DNA from: Streptomyces radicis
GTDB taxonomy: Bacteria; Actinomycetota; Actinomycetes; Streptomycetales; Streptomycetaceae
Reading direction: 5' to 3'
Assembly (NCBI RefSeq): GCF_003626575.1
Contig: NZ_RBDY01000013.1
Location: forward strand, 1-64,000
DNA length: 64,000 bases
Shown here: piece after piece, positions 34,671 to 44,757 of the stretch
Layout: every line of letters begins with the position of its first letter
How positions within the stretch are numbered: position 1 is the first letter of the stretch
Program-made: the position numbers and the translations under genes
Notes under the pieces: generated by a model
What the model saw: only the letters and a program-made list of their open reading frames with translations
What the model was told of the DNA's origin: nothing
Database searches by the model: none

Positions 34671-36083
34671 ATGAACCCCCCTCGACCGATCTCCCGCCGC
34701 TCCTTCGTCGGCCGCTCCGGCGTCGCCCTGCTGGGCAGCGTGGGCGTACTGGCGAGCGCCCCCGGCGCGTTGGCCTGTGAGCACGCGGGCGTGCGCGCCC
34801 CCGGCTATGGCCCCCTGCTGGCCGACCCGGAGGGCCTGATCTCCCTCCCCGAGGGCTTCGCCTACCGGGTGCTCACCCGGGCCGGGCACACCACGCTCAC
34901 CACGGGCGAGCCCACCCCCTCCCACCACGACGGCGCGGGCGCGTTCGAGGGCCCAGGGGGCTCCGTCCTGCTGGTGGGCAACCACGAGCTGGACGGCCCC
35001 CGTTCGAACTGGCGCCACCCCGTCCCCCTGGCCGATGGCCTGGTCTACGACCCGGCGGCCTCGGGCGGCTGCACCGTCGTCGAGATCCCGCCCGACGGCG
35101 GCCCCGTCACCGAGTGGGTCGGCATCGCGGGCACCTCGACCAACTGCGCGGGCGGCACCACCCCCTGGGGCACCTGGCTCACGTGCGAGGAAACGGCCGA
35201 CCGCGCGGGCGAGAACGGCATGACGGCCGACCACGGCTATGTCTTCGAGGTGGACCCCCTCAACGCGGCGGCGGGCCGCGACCCCCGCCCGATCAAGGCC
35301 CTGGGCCGCTTCGAGCACGAGGCCGCCGTCGTCGACCCGACCGCGGGCCACCTCTACCTGACCGAGGACGCGAGCGGGCCCAACGGCCTGTTCTACCGCT
35401 GGACCCCGCCCCGCGGCTTCGTCCACGGCCCTGGCGCGCTGCGCGGGCTGCCCGACGACGCGGGAACGCTCCAGGCGTTCCGCTGCACCGACGCCGAAGG
35501 CCGCTTCGTCGACGACCTGAGCCGCGCCACCGGGACCGGCACCGTCTACGACGTCACCTGGGTCGACGTTCCCGACCGCGACGCCCGTTCCACGCCGATC
35601 CGCGAGCAGTTCGACGAGGGCCGGGTCACCAGGGGCCGCAAGCTCGAGGGCATGTGGTGGTGCGACGAGGGCGCGTATGTCGTCTCGTCGTACGCCCGCG
35701 ACGAGAGCCCCGGCGCCCCGCACGACGGACAGGTGTGGCTCTACGACCCGGGGCGGCACACGTTCACGCTGAAGGTGCTGCTCGGCACGGGCGCCGACCC
35801 GCTCGCCCCTGGCCGCACCGACGGCCCCGACAACATCACCGTCTCCCCGCACGGCGGCCTGGTCGTCGCGGAGGACGGCGAGGGCCACCAGCAGCTGTTC
35901 GTCGCGGACGAGGAGGGGCGCACGTTCCCCCTCGCGCGCAACGAGCTCAACCTCGGCACGCCCGAGCGGCCCTCCTACGGGGAGTTCGCCGGGGTGACCT
36001 TCTCACCGGACGGCACCACCCTGTACGCGGCCATCCAGGACCCCGGCATCCTGCTGTCCATCACGGGCCCCTGGCGCCGGTGA
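34671..36083 (+). CDS. Tat-secreted PhoX-like phosphatase
   Basis: 470 residues. A twin-arginine signal (ISRRSFVGRSGVALLGSVGV) is followed by a DUF839/PhoX-type beta-propeller: LLVGNHELDG, GGTTPWGTWLTCEE, RFEHEAAVVDP, LYLTEDASGPNGLFYRW and DGPDNITVSPHGG. PhoX enzymes are calcium/iron-dependent alkaline phosphatases folded before export. It lies 33 bp after the dehydrogenase-like gene, so the two may be co-transcribed. I see no convincing PHO box in the short gap. Confidence 0.88.
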   Translation: MNPPRPISRRSFVGRSGVALLGSVGVLASAPGALACEHAGVRAPGYGPLLADPEGLISLPEGFAYRVLTRAGHTTLTTGEPTPSHHDGAGAFEGPGGSVLLVGNHELDGPRSNWRHPVPLADGLVYDPAASGGCTVVEIPPDGGPVTEWVGIAGTSTNCAGGTTPWGTWLTCEETADRAGENGMTADHGYVFEVDPLNAAAGRDPRPIKALGRFEHEAAVVDPTAGHLYLTEDASGPNGLFYRWTPPRGFVHGPGALRGLPDDAGTLQAFRCTDAEGRFVDDLSRATGTGTVYDVTWVDVPDRDARSTPIREQFDEGRVTRGRKLEGMWWCDEGAYVVSSYARDESPGAPHDGQVWLYDPGRHTFTLKVLLGTGADPLAPGRTDGPDNITVSPHGGLVVAEDGEGHQQLFVADEEGRTFPLARNELNLGTPERPSYGEFAGVTFSPDGTTLYAAIQDPGILLSITGPWRR

Positions 36084-36636
36084 ATCGCCTGCCGCGGGCC
36101 ACCCCCGCGAAACGCCACGCACCGCAGGCCCGCCCCCGCGGGCGCCCCCGCGAACACCGCCCCGAAGGCGGCACCCCGCCGCCGGACGTCCACAACACCC
36201 GTCACCCCGCACACAGAGCGACCACCCCCCGCAGGACACCGCCCCGCGCGAAGCGCGGACCCCCGCACCCACAACACCCCGCATCACAGCCCCCGTTGCC
36301 ACACACCGAGCGCTCCCCTGCCGCAGGCGCACCCCCGCAGGGCACCGCCCCGCGCGAAGCGCGAAGCTCCGCCCGCGCCGCAGGCGCACCGCCCCGCCGA
36401 AGGCGCACCCCCGCGCGAAGCGCCAAGCACCGCCCGCGCCGAAGGCGCGAGGAAACGCAGGCGGGCAGACACCCACACACACCAACCACCTCCGCCGCAG
36501 ACGCACCCCCGCGCGGAGCGCAGAGCACCACCCGCCGAAGGCACCCCCCGCGCGAAGCGCGAAGCACCCCCCGCGCCGAAGGCGCGGCAAAGGACGGGCG
36601 GGCAGCGGACAACCCCGAAGGCACAGCGCCCAGCGT
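36084..36636. repeat. Short-palindrome array between convergent phoX and guaB3
   Basis: About 550 bp without a gene, made of closely spaced small hairpins of the form CCGNAGG flanked by pairing bases (CGCCCCGAAGGCGG, GCGCCGAAGGCGC, CCGCAGGCGC) and GCGCGAAGCGC units. Read on the minus strand the core is CCTNCGG, the orientation of guaB3, whose 3' end it follows. Same family as the arrays near 47, 55-56 and 59 kb. Confidence 0.75.
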
Positions 36637-37752
36637 TCAGCGCGAGCGCGCCACCGTCACCTCGACGCGCTGGAACTCCTTCAGCTCCGAGTACCCCGTC
36701 GTCGCCATCGCGCGGCGCAGCGCCCCGAAGAAGTTCATCGAGCCGTCCGGGATGTGCGAGGGCCCCGTCAGGATCTCCTCCGTCGTGCCCACGGTCCCGA
36801 GGTGCACCTTCTTGCCGCGCGGCACGTCCTCGTGCACGGCCTCCATGCCCCAGTGGTGCCCGCGCCCCGGCGCGTCCGTCGCGCGCGCGAGCGGCGACCC
36901 CATCATCACGGCGTCCGCGCCGCAGGCCACCGCCTTGGGCAGGTCGCCCGACCACCCCACGCCACCGTCCGCGATGACGTGCACATAACGCCCGCCGGAC
37001 TCGTCCATGTAGTCCCGCCGCGCCGCCGCGACATCCGCCACGGCCGTGGCCATCGGCACCTGGATACCCAGGACATTCCGCGTCGTGTGCGCCGCGCCCC
37101 CGCCGAAGCCGACGAGCACGCCCGCCGCCCCCGTGCGCATCAGGTGCAACGCCGCCGTGTACGTCGCGCAGCCGCCGACGATCACGGGCACGTCGAGCTC
37201 GTAGATGAACTGCTTGAGGTTCAGCGGCTCGGCCGCCCCCGACACATGCTCGGCCGACACGGTCGTGCCGCGGATCACGAAGAGGTCGACGCCCGCGTCG
37301 AGCACGACCTTCGAGAACTGCGCCGTCCGCTGCGGCGAGAGCGCCGCCGCCGTCACCACGCCCGCGTCCCTGACCTCCCGCAGCCGCCGGAAGATCAGCT
37401 CCTCCTTGATGGGCGCGGCGTAGATCTCCTGGAGGCGCCCGTTCGCCGTGGCCTCGTCGAGCCCGGTGATCTCGTCGAGCAGCGGCCGCGGATCCTCGTA
37501 ACGGGTCCACAGGCCCTCGAGGTTGAGCACCCCCAGGCCGCCGAGCTCGCCGATCCTGATGGCCGTCGCGGGCGAGACCACCGAGTCCATCGGCGCCGCG
37601 AGGAACGGCAGCTCGAAACGGTAGGCGTCGATCTGCCAGGCGATCGAGACCTCCTTGGGGTCGCGGGTACGCCTGCTGGGCACCACGGCGATGTCGTCGA
37701 ACGCGTAGGCCCGCCGCCCCCGCTTGCCACGGCCGATCTCGATCTCGGTCAC
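36637..37752 (-). CDS. guaB3: GuaB3-family IMP dehydrogenase-related protein
   Basis: 371 residues of the IMPDH/GMP-reductase superfamily, the actinobacterial GuaB3 group: it lacks CBS domains, and the usual active-site loop GSICTTR is not present. It keeps FDDIAVVPSRRTRDP, LAAPMDSVVS, GGLGVLNLEGLW, IADGGVGWSGDLPKA and MMGSPLARA. The group's function is still debated; GMP reductase activity has been suggested. It lies 25 bp after guaB on the same strand and is surely co-transcribed. Confidence 0.93.
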   Translation of the reverse strand: MTEIEIGRGKRGRRAYAFDDIAVVPSRRTRDPKEVSIAWQIDAYRFELPFLAAPMDSVVSPATAIRIGELGGLGVLNLEGLWTRYEDPRPLLDEITGLDEATANGRLQEIYAAPIKEELIFRRLREVRDAGVVTAAALSPQRTAQFSKVVLDAGVDLFVIRGTTVSAEHVSGAAEPLNLKQFIYELDVPVIVGGCATYTAALHLMRTGAAGVLVGFGGGAAHTTRNVLGIQVPMATAVADVAAARRDYMDESGGRYVHVIADGGVGWSGDLPKAVACGADAVMMGSPLARATDAPGRGHHWGMEAVHEDVPRGKKVHLGTVGTTEEILTGPSHIPDGSMNFFGALRRAMATTGYSELKEFQRVEVTVARSR

Positions 37753-37777
37753 GAGGAACCCCTTCCTTGGACGTTGC

Positions 37778-39280
37778 TCAGCGCCGCGAGTAGTTCGGGG
37801 CTTCCGTCGTCATCTGGATGTCGTGCGGGTGGCTCTCCTTCAGCCCGGCCGCGGTGATGCGGACGAACCTGCCCCGCTCCTTGATCTCGGGCACGGTGCG
37901 CCCGCCGAGGTAGTACATCGACTGGTGCAGCCCGCCGATCAGCTGGTGCACCACGGACGCGAGCGGCCCGCGGTAGGGCACCTGGCCCTCGACGCCCTCG
38001 GGGATCAGCTTGTCGTCCTCGCCGACCTCCTCCTGGAAGTACCGGTCCTTGGAGTACGAACGCTGCTCGCCCCGCGACTGCATCGCCGCCAACGAGCCCA
38101 TCCCGCGATACGACTTGAACTGCTTGCCGTTGATGAACAGCAGCTCGCCCGGCGACTCCTCGCACCCCGCGAGCAGGCTGCCGAGCATGACCGTGTCGGC
38201 CCCCGCGACCAGCGCCTTGGCGATGTCGCCGCTGTACTGGAGGCCGCCGTCGCCGATCACGGGGATGCCCGCGTCGCGCGCCGCGAGCGACGCCTCGTGG
38301 ATGGCCGTGACCTGCGGGACGCCGATCCCGGCGACCACGCGCGTCGTGCAGATCGACCCCGGGCCCACGCCCACCTTGATGCCGTCCACGCCCGCGTCCA
38401 CGAGCGCCCGCGCGCCGTCGCGCGTCGCGACGTTCCCGGCGACGACGTCCACCGTGTGGTTCGACTTGATCTTGGCGGCCATGTCGGGCACCAGCCGCGA
38501 GTGGCCGTGCGCGGTGTCCACCACGAGGAAGTCGACGCCCGCCTCGATGAGCGCCTCGGCCCGGTCGTAGGCGTCCCCGGCCACGCCGACCGCCGCACCG
38601 ACGATCAGCCGCCCCTCGGCGTCCTTGGCGGCCCTGGGGTACTTCTCGGCCTTCACGAAGTCCTTGACGGTGATCAGGCCGCTGAGCCTGCCCTCGCCGT
38701 CCACGAGCGGAAGCTTCTCGATCTTGTGCCGCCGCAGCAGCTCCATCGCGTCGTCGCCCGAGATCCCGACCCGCCCGGTGACCAGCGGCATCGGCGTCAT
38801 GACCTCGCGCACCTGGCGGCCGCGGTCGGGCTCGAAGGCCATGTCCCGGTTGGTGACGATCCCCAGCAGCCGCCCCGCCGCGTCCGTGACCGGCACGCCG
38901 CTGATGCGGAACCGCGCGCACAGCTCGTCGGCGTCCCGCAGCGTGGCGTCGGGGCGGATGGTGATCGGGTCGGTGACCATGCCGGACTCGGACCGCTTGA
39001 CGCGGTCGACCTGGGCCGCCTGGTCCTCGATCGACAGATTGCGGTGGAGCACGCCCGCCCCGCCCTGCCGCGCCATGGCGATGGCCATCCGTGCCTCGGT
39101 GACCTTGTCCATGGCCGCGGAGATCAGCGGAACGTTCACCCGGACGTTGCGCGAGAGCCGCGACGACGTGTCGATGTCGCCCGGCGCCATGTCCGCGGGG
39201 CCGGGCAGCAGCAGCACATCGTCGAAGGTCAGCCCGAGCGCCGCGAACTTCTCCGGCACCTCACCCGCGTAATCAGTCAT
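37778..39280 (-). CDS. guaB: Inosine-5'-monophosphate dehydrogenase
   Basis: 500 residues. The barrel starts LTFDDVLLLPGPADM, two CBS domains fill about residues 100-215, the catalytic Cys loop is GVGPGSICTTRVVAG, and the flap carries the RGMGSLAAM motif and RYFQ. It converts IMP to XMP, the step before guaA, which lies 18 kb away. ATG 39280 (MTDYAGEVPEKF) is the conserved start; a longer frame has no support. First gene of an operon with guaB3. Confidence 0.97.
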   Translation of the reverse strand: MTDYAGEVPEKFAALGLTFDDVLLLPGPADMAPGDIDTSSRLSRNVRVNVPLISAAMDKVTEARMAIAMARQGGAGVLHRNLSIEDQAAQVDRVKRSESGMVTDPITIRPDATLRDADELCARFRISGVPVTDAAGRLLGIVTNRDMAFEPDRGRQVREVMTPMPLVTGRVGISGDDAMELLRRHKIEKLPLVDGEGRLSGLITVKDFVKAEKYPRAAKDAEGRLIVGAAVGVAGDAYDRAEALIEAGVDFLVVDTAHGHSRLVPDMAAKIKSNHTVDVVAGNVATRDGARALVDAGVDGIKVGVGPGSICTTRVVAGIGVPQVTAIHEASLAARDAGIPVIGDGGLQYSGDIAKALVAGADTVMLGSLLAGCEESPGELLFINGKQFKSYRGMGSLAAMQSRGEQRSYSKDRYFQEEVGEDDKLIPEGVEGQVPYRGPLASVVHQLIGGLHQSMYYLGGRTVPEIKERGRFVRITAAGLKESHPHDIQMTTEAPNYSRR

Positions 39281-39374
39281 GACAGCCTTTCCCACGCAAC
39301 CCGCATGGCTGTCCATGCTACGGCTCCGTCCGGGTGCCCCTCGACCGGCCGTCCCACGCCAGGGACCCGGGCCC

Positions 39375-40058
39375 TCAACGCCCCGCGAGCGCCCGCAGCC
39401 TGGTGAGCGCGCGATGCTGCGCCACGCGGACGGCCCCCGGCGACATCCCGAGCTTCTGCCCGGTCTCCTCGGCGGTCAGCCCCACCGCGACGCGCAGCAG
39501 CACCAGCTCCCGCAGGTGGTCGGGCAGATTGGCGAGCAGCTTCCTCGCCCACTCGGCGTCGCTGCTCAGCAGCGCCCGCTCCTCGGGCCCGAGGGAGTCG
39601 TCGGGCCGCTCGGGCATCTCGTCGGACGGCACCACCGTGCTGCCGGGGTGGCGCAGCGCGGCCCGCTGGAGATCGGCGACCTTGTGCGCGGCGATGGCCA
39701 CGACGAACGCGTCGAACGGGCGGCCCGTGTCCTGGTAGCGCGGCAGCGCGCACAGGACGGCGAGGCACACCTCCTGAGCGAGGTCGTCCACGAAGTGCCT
39801 GGCCTCCCCCGGCAGCCGCGCGAGCCGGACGCGGCAGTAGCGCAGGGCGAGCGGGTGCACATGGGCGAGCAGGTCGTGGGTGGCCTGGGGGTCCCCCGCG
39901 GCGGCACGATGGACGAGGGCGCCGATCCCCGCTGTCTCGTCATCGCGCATCGGTCCATGGTGCACTGTCGCCGCTGGGTCCGGACCACCGCCGACGGAGT
40001 TGTGCACCGAAGCGTTATGTGCGCCGGGAGCGTTGCGTGCGGGAGCGCCGAACGACAT
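39375..40058 (-). CDS. shbA: ECF sigma factor, ShbA/SigD-like
   Basis: 227 residues. Sigma region 2 (HDLLAHVHPLALRYCRVRLA, then DDLAQEVCLAVLCALPRYQD) and region 4 (LPDHLRELVLLRVAVGLTAE, then QKLGMSPGAVRVAQHRALTR) are complete. Sequence and position upstream of guaB match ShbA, the ECF sigma factor that drives transcription of the principal sigma gene hrdB in Streptomyces. The start is uncertain: ATG 40058 has GGAGGG upstream, but a shorter form beginning MRDDETAG at 39950 is possible. No anti-sigma gene is adjacent. Confidence 0.85.
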   Translation of the reverse strand: MSFGAPARNAPGAHNASVHNSVGGGPDPAATVHHGPMRDDETAGIGALVHRAAAGDPQATHDLLAHVHPLALRYCRVRLARLPGEARHFVDDLAQEVCLAVLCALPRYQDTGRPFDAFVVAIAAHKVADLQRAALRHPGSTVVPSDEMPERPDDSLGPEERALLSSDAEWARKLLANLPDHLRELVLLRVAVGLTAEETGQKLGMSPGAVRVAQHRALTRLRALAGR

Positions 40059-40212
40059 GTCCAGAGCCCTCCCCTCACGCCTGGCCGACTCGTCCCCAAG
40101 GAGCGTCATGCTTCCAAGGATGCGTCACCCGCGCGGCTTTTGGTCGAGCTCTCCTCACCGGACGGGGCGACAGCGGCCGACCGCACTCCCCGTCCGGTGC
40201 GGTCGGGCCGGA

Positions 40213-40824
40213 TCAGCGGACGAGTCCCCAGCGGAATCCCAGCGCGACGGCGTGCGCGCGGTCGGAGGCGCCCAGCTTCTTGAACAGCCGGCGCGCGTGC
40301 GTCTTGACCGTGTCCTCGGAGAGGAAGAGCTCGCGGCCGATCTCGGCGTTCGACCGGCCGTGGCTCATCCCCTCGAGCACCTGGATCTCCCGGGCGGTGA
40401 GCGTCGGCGCCGCGCCCATGTCCGATGACCGCAGGCGGCGTGGCGCGAGCCGCCACGTCGGGTCGGCGAGCGCCTGGGTGACGGTGGCGCGCAGCTCCGC
40501 GCGCGAGGCGTCCTTGTGGAGGTAGCCCCGCGCGCCCGCGGCGACGGCGAGCGCGACGCCGTCGAGGTCCTCGGCGACGGTGAGCATGATGATGCGCGCG
40601 CCGGGGTCGGCGGAAAGAAGGCGCCGAACGGTTTCCACACCCCCGAGCCCGGGCATTCGGACGTCCATCAGAATCAGGTCGGAACGGTCGGCACCCCAGC
40701 GGCGCAGGACCTCCTCGCCGTTGGCGGCCGTCGTGACCCGCTCAACGCCGGGCACGGTCGCGACCGCGCGGCGGAGCGCCTCCCGGGCGAGCGGGGAGTC
40801 GTCGCAGACAAGGACGGAAGTCAT
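40213..40824 (-). CDS. bldM: Developmental orphan response regulator BldM
   Basis: 203 residues, nearly identical to BldM as I know it. Receiver at about 1-120 (SVLVCDDSPLAREALRRAVA, Asp in DLILMDVRMPG, Lys in GYLHKDASR), and LuxR-type helix-turn-helix at about 140-203 (LTAREIQVLEGMSHGRSNAE, DTVKTHARRLFKKLGA). BldM needs no phosphorylation. As a homodimer, or as a heterodimer with WhiI, it activates genes for aerial hyphae and sporulation. Its sigma-BldN promoter is recognisable upstream. No cognate kinase is present. Confidence 0.95.
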   Translation of the reverse strand: MTSVLVCDDSPLAREALRRAVATVPGVERVTTAANGEEVLRRWGADRSDLILMDVRMPGLGGVETVRRLLSADPGARIIMLTVAEDLDGVALAVAAGARGYLHKDASRAELRATVTQALADPTWRLAPRRLRSSDMGAAPTLTAREIQVLEGMSHGRSNAEIGRELFLSEDTVKTHARRLFKKLGASDRAHAVALGFRWGLVR

Positions 40825-40926
40825 GGTCGCCCTCCGCAGCTGATGCGCATCACCTTGAGCCTCCAGGCACAGTCGTGTGTGTCGTCATCTGTGCGATTGA
40901 CAGCCGTGTCAACCGCCTCCGCCCTC

Positions 40927-40954
40927 TCAACGACGGTCACCCGAAAGAGTTACG
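40927..40954 (-). promoter_or_regulatory. Sigma-BldN promoter of bldM
   Basis: On the minus strand: CGTAAC (40954-40949), exactly 16 bp, CGTTGA (40932-40927). This is the published sigma-BldN consensus and matches bldM P1 of S. coelicolor. The leader would be about 95 nt. Confidence 0.88.
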
Positions 40955-40983
40955 GCCTCCAACCTCACAGCAGCAGCACTGTA

Positions 40984-41001
40984 CGTGACCGCTCGGTCAC
41001 G
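40984..41001. promoter_or_regulatory. 18-bp palindrome between bldM and wbl
   Basis: CGTGACCG-CT-CGGTCACG, perfect 8-bp arms. A probable binding site for a developmental regulator shared by the divergent genes; it is not a good match to the BldD box as I know it. The surrounding 41030-41145 stretch is unusually AT-rich for this genome and should contain the wbl promoter (a TTGACC lies at 41040-41045). Confidence 0.5.
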
Positions 41002-41148
41002 TGGGGGTCGCCCCGGACAAACACGCCGAACATCCGTTTTTGACCTATTTAGACCTTATTGGCCATCTCGGGGTGTCTATGACCATATTCGGCTGGTAGT
41101 CATATTTACATCTACATTCCTGAGCCTCGATGACGATGGGACACTGTC

Positions 41149-41466
41149 ATGGCAGATTTCTCCCGCCTTCCGGGCCCCAACGCCGACCTGTGGGACTGGC
41201 AGTTGCTCGCCGCCTGCCGGGGCGTGGACAGCTCGTTGTTCTTCCATCCCGAGGGAGAGCGCGGGGCGGCGCGCAGCGCTCGCGAAGAGGCGGCGAAGGA
41301 AGTGTGCATGCGCTGCCCGGTGCGTACCGAGTGCGCCAAGCACGCGCTCTCCGTCCGTGAGCCGTACGGCGTCTGGGGCGGGCTGACCGAGGACGAGCGC
41401 GAGGAGCTGCTCGGCCGCGCGCGCCGCGACCTGGTGAACGCGCACCCACAGGCGGGCGCCCGCTGA
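41149..41466 (+). CDS. WhiB-like iron-sulphur regulator
   Basis: 105 residues. Four cluster-binding cysteines: LLAACRGVD, then EVCMRCPVRTECAKHAL. The GVWGG turn is present (PYGVWGGLTEDEREEL), followed by a basic C-terminal patch. Wbl proteins hold a [4Fe-4S] cluster sensitive to O2 or NO and act as transcription factors bound to sigma region 4. This member sits divergent from bldM in Streptomyces (the SCO4767 position). It is not WhiB itself as far as I can judge, so no symbol is given. Confidence 0.93.
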   Translation: MADFSRLPGPNADLWDWQLLAACRGVDSSLFFHPEGERGAARSAREEAAKEVCMRCPVRTECAKHALSVREPYGVWGGLTEDEREELLGRARRDLVNAHPQAGAR

Positions 41467-41485
41467 CTCCGAGTACCGTCGTGAT

Positions 41486-42265
41486 ATGACAACTGCATTG
41501 GTGACGGGAGCGACGGCGGGCATCGGCGCCGCCTTCGCCCGCCGGCTGGCCCGCGACCGGCACGACCTCGTGCTCGTCGCGCGCGACGCCGACAGACTCA
41601 GGCGGCAGGCCGCCGAGTTGCACGACCGGCACGGGATCGAGGCGAGCGTCCTCCCTGCCGACCTGTCCACCGACGAGGGCATCGGCGCGGTCGAGAAGCG
41701 GCTGTCCGACCCCGAGCACCGGGTCGATCTCCTGGTGAACAACGCCGGGTTCGGCCTCAAGGGCGCCTTCCTCGACGTTCCGCTCGCCGACGAGCTGCGG
41801 ATGCTGAAGGTGCACTGCGAGGCGGTGCTGCGGCTGACCTCGGCGGCCGTCGAGCCGATGAAGGAGCGCGGCGGGGCCGTGATCAACGTGTCATCGGTGG
41901 CGGCGTTCTTCCCCCGTGGCACCTACAGCGCGTCCAAGTCGTGGGTCGTGCAGTTCACCGCGGGAGCGGCGCGCGACCTGGCGGGGAGCGGGGTGCGGCT
42001 GATGGCGCTGTGCCCCGGCTTCGTGCGGACCGAGTTCCATCAGAGGGCCTCGATGGACATGGAGTCGCTTCCCGGCTGGATGTGGCTCGAGGCCGACCGC
42101 GTGGTGGACGCGGGGCTCAAGGACCTGGACCGCGGCAAGTTCGTGTCGGTCCCCGACCCGCGGTACAAGATGATCACGGGCACTTCACGCCTGGCCCCAC
42201 GCAACTCGCTGGCCAGCCTCTCCTCACGCGTCGGGCGCCGCAACGGGCCCAAGCGCGGCCGCTGA
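41486..42265 (+). CDS. Short-chain dehydrogenase/reductase
   Basis: 259 residues, classical SDR. Cofactor motif TGATAGIGAAFA, NNAGFGLKG, catalytic Ser in INVSSVAAF, Tyr-x3-Lys in TYSASKS, and PGFVRTEF. It starts 19 bp after the wbl gene and may be co-transcribed. The C-terminus is basic (RNGPKRGR). Substrate unknown. Confidence 0.9.
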   Translation: MTTALVTGATAGIGAAFARRLARDRHDLVLVARDADRLRRQAAELHDRHGIEASVLPADLSTDEGIGAVEKRLSDPEHRVDLLVNNAGFGLKGAFLDVPLADELRMLKVHCEAVLRLTSAAVEPMKERGGAVINVSSVAAFFPRGTYSASKSWVVQFTAGAARDLAGSGVRLMALCPGFVRTEFHQRASMDMESLPGWMWLEADRVVDAGLKDLDRGKFVSVPDPRYKMITGTSRLAPRNSLASLSSRVGRRNGPKRGR

Positions 42266-42270
42266 ACGCG

Positions 42271-42321
42271 CGCGGGCCCCGCCCCTCCACCGGTGAGTTC
42301 GGCGGCGGAACGGGGCCCGCG
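42271..42321. terminator. Bidirectional terminator between SDR and groEL
   Basis: CGCGGGCCCCG / CGGGGCCCGCG, 11-bp perfect arms with a 29-nt loop, centrally placed between convergent genes. Confidence 0.65.
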
Positions 42322-42347
42322 GGCGGTCCGTCCGAGCGTTCGCCCGA

Positions 42348-43973
<1,626 letters not shown>

Positions 43974-44093
43974 GGGTGTGGGTGTCCCTTAATGATCTTC
44001 GGAAAGAACGCCACGCCCCGGCCCCGGCTGTCTTCTCAGCTCAGTCGCGGGTGACGGGGCGCGGCGGGAAAAGCGTCGGTGCCGTACGCGGTC

Positions 44094-44402
44094 TTACTTC
44101 TCGATGATCGCGAGCACGTCGCGGGCCGAGAGGACGAGGTAGTCCTCGTTGTTGTACTTCACCTCGGTGCCGCCGTACTTGCTGTACAGCACGATGTCGC
44201 CGACCTTGACGTCGAGCGGCAGGCGGTTGCCGTCCTCGAAACGGCCCGGGCCCACGGCAAGGACGGTGCCCTCCTGGGGCTTCTCCTTGGCGGTGTCCGG
44301 AATGACCAGGCCCGAGGCCGTGGTCTGCTCGGCGTCGAGCGGCTGGACCACAATGCGGTCCTCGAGCGGCTTGATGGCAACCTTGGAGCTGACGGTCGTC
44401 AC
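44094..44402 (-). CDS. groES: 10-kDa co-chaperonin GroES
   Basis: 102 residues: VAIKPLEDRIVVQPLDAEQT, the mobile loop TTASGLVIPDTAKEKPQEG, and the C-terminal YLVLSARDVLAIIEK. It caps GroEL. The GTG start at 44402 follows GGGGGAGG; a longer frame upstream runs through the CIRCE region and is not real. Confidence 0.97.
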   Translation of the reverse strand: MTTVSSKVAIKPLEDRIVVQPLDAEQTTASGLVIPDTAKEKPQEGTVLAVGPGRFEDGNRLPLDVKVGDIVLYSKYGGTEVKYNNEDYLVLSARDVLAIIEK

Positions 44403-44506
44403 GATCCGACCTCCCCCTTCGGAGATCTCACGGGGTCTTCTATGGGCTGTTGGCAACGTCGGTGGACCCGTCGTCGCGGGTGCCGGATCCAGCCTGTCGC
44501 ACGTAT

Positions 44507-44533
44507 CTGGCACTCATCCAGTGAGAGTGCCAA
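44507..44533. promoter_or_regulatory. CIRCE element, proximal copy
   Basis: CTGGCACTC-N9-GAGTGCCAA, matching TTAGCACTC-N9-GAGTGCTAA at most positions. Binding site of the heat-shock repressor HrcA; it lies in the groES leader. Confidence 0.85.
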
Positions 44534-44538
44534 CGTCG

Positions 44539-44567
44539 AGACTATGCGTCGGTTAGCACTCAGTCAA
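44539..44567 (-). promoter_or_regulatory. groES promoter
   Basis: On the minus strand TTGACT (44567-44562), 17 bp, TAGTCT (44544-44539). The -35 lies inside the distal CIRCE and the start point falls near the proximal CIRCE, so HrcA bound at either would block it. Confidence 0.7.
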
Positions 44568-44579
44568 CTAGAGTGCCAA
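44553..44579. promoter_or_regulatory. CIRCE element, distal copy
   Basis: TTAGCACTC-N9-GAGTGCCAA, one mismatch from the canonical CIRCE. Overlaps the -35 region of groES. Confidence 0.92.
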
Positions 44580-44676
44580 GTGACAGGGCGGGCGCCGCCC
44601 TTCGGGGGCGTGCGCGCCGGCGGAAACGCGCCTGAGCAGGGGGTGTTGGGCGCGGTGGGGCGCGTTCGCGGCCGGT

Positions 44677-44700
44677 GCGCCCCGGCGCGTCGCGGGGCGC
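44677..44700 (-). terminator. Hairpin after the deacetylase gene
   Basis: GCGCCCCG / CGGGGCGC with an 8-nt loop, 58 bp beyond the deacetylase stop and upstream of the groES promoter. The 44403-44757 gap otherwise holds only the CIRCE/promoter region. Confidence 0.45.
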
Positions 44701-44757
44701 GTGGACGGCCTCGGACGCGGTCGCTGTGTGCGGTCCTCGTGTGCGGTCTCGGATTCC

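Noticed and set aside
40984..41001. BldD box between bldM and wbl
   Set aside because: The palindrome has TGAC...GTCA ends but not the central spacing of the BldD consensus, so it is reported only as unassigned.
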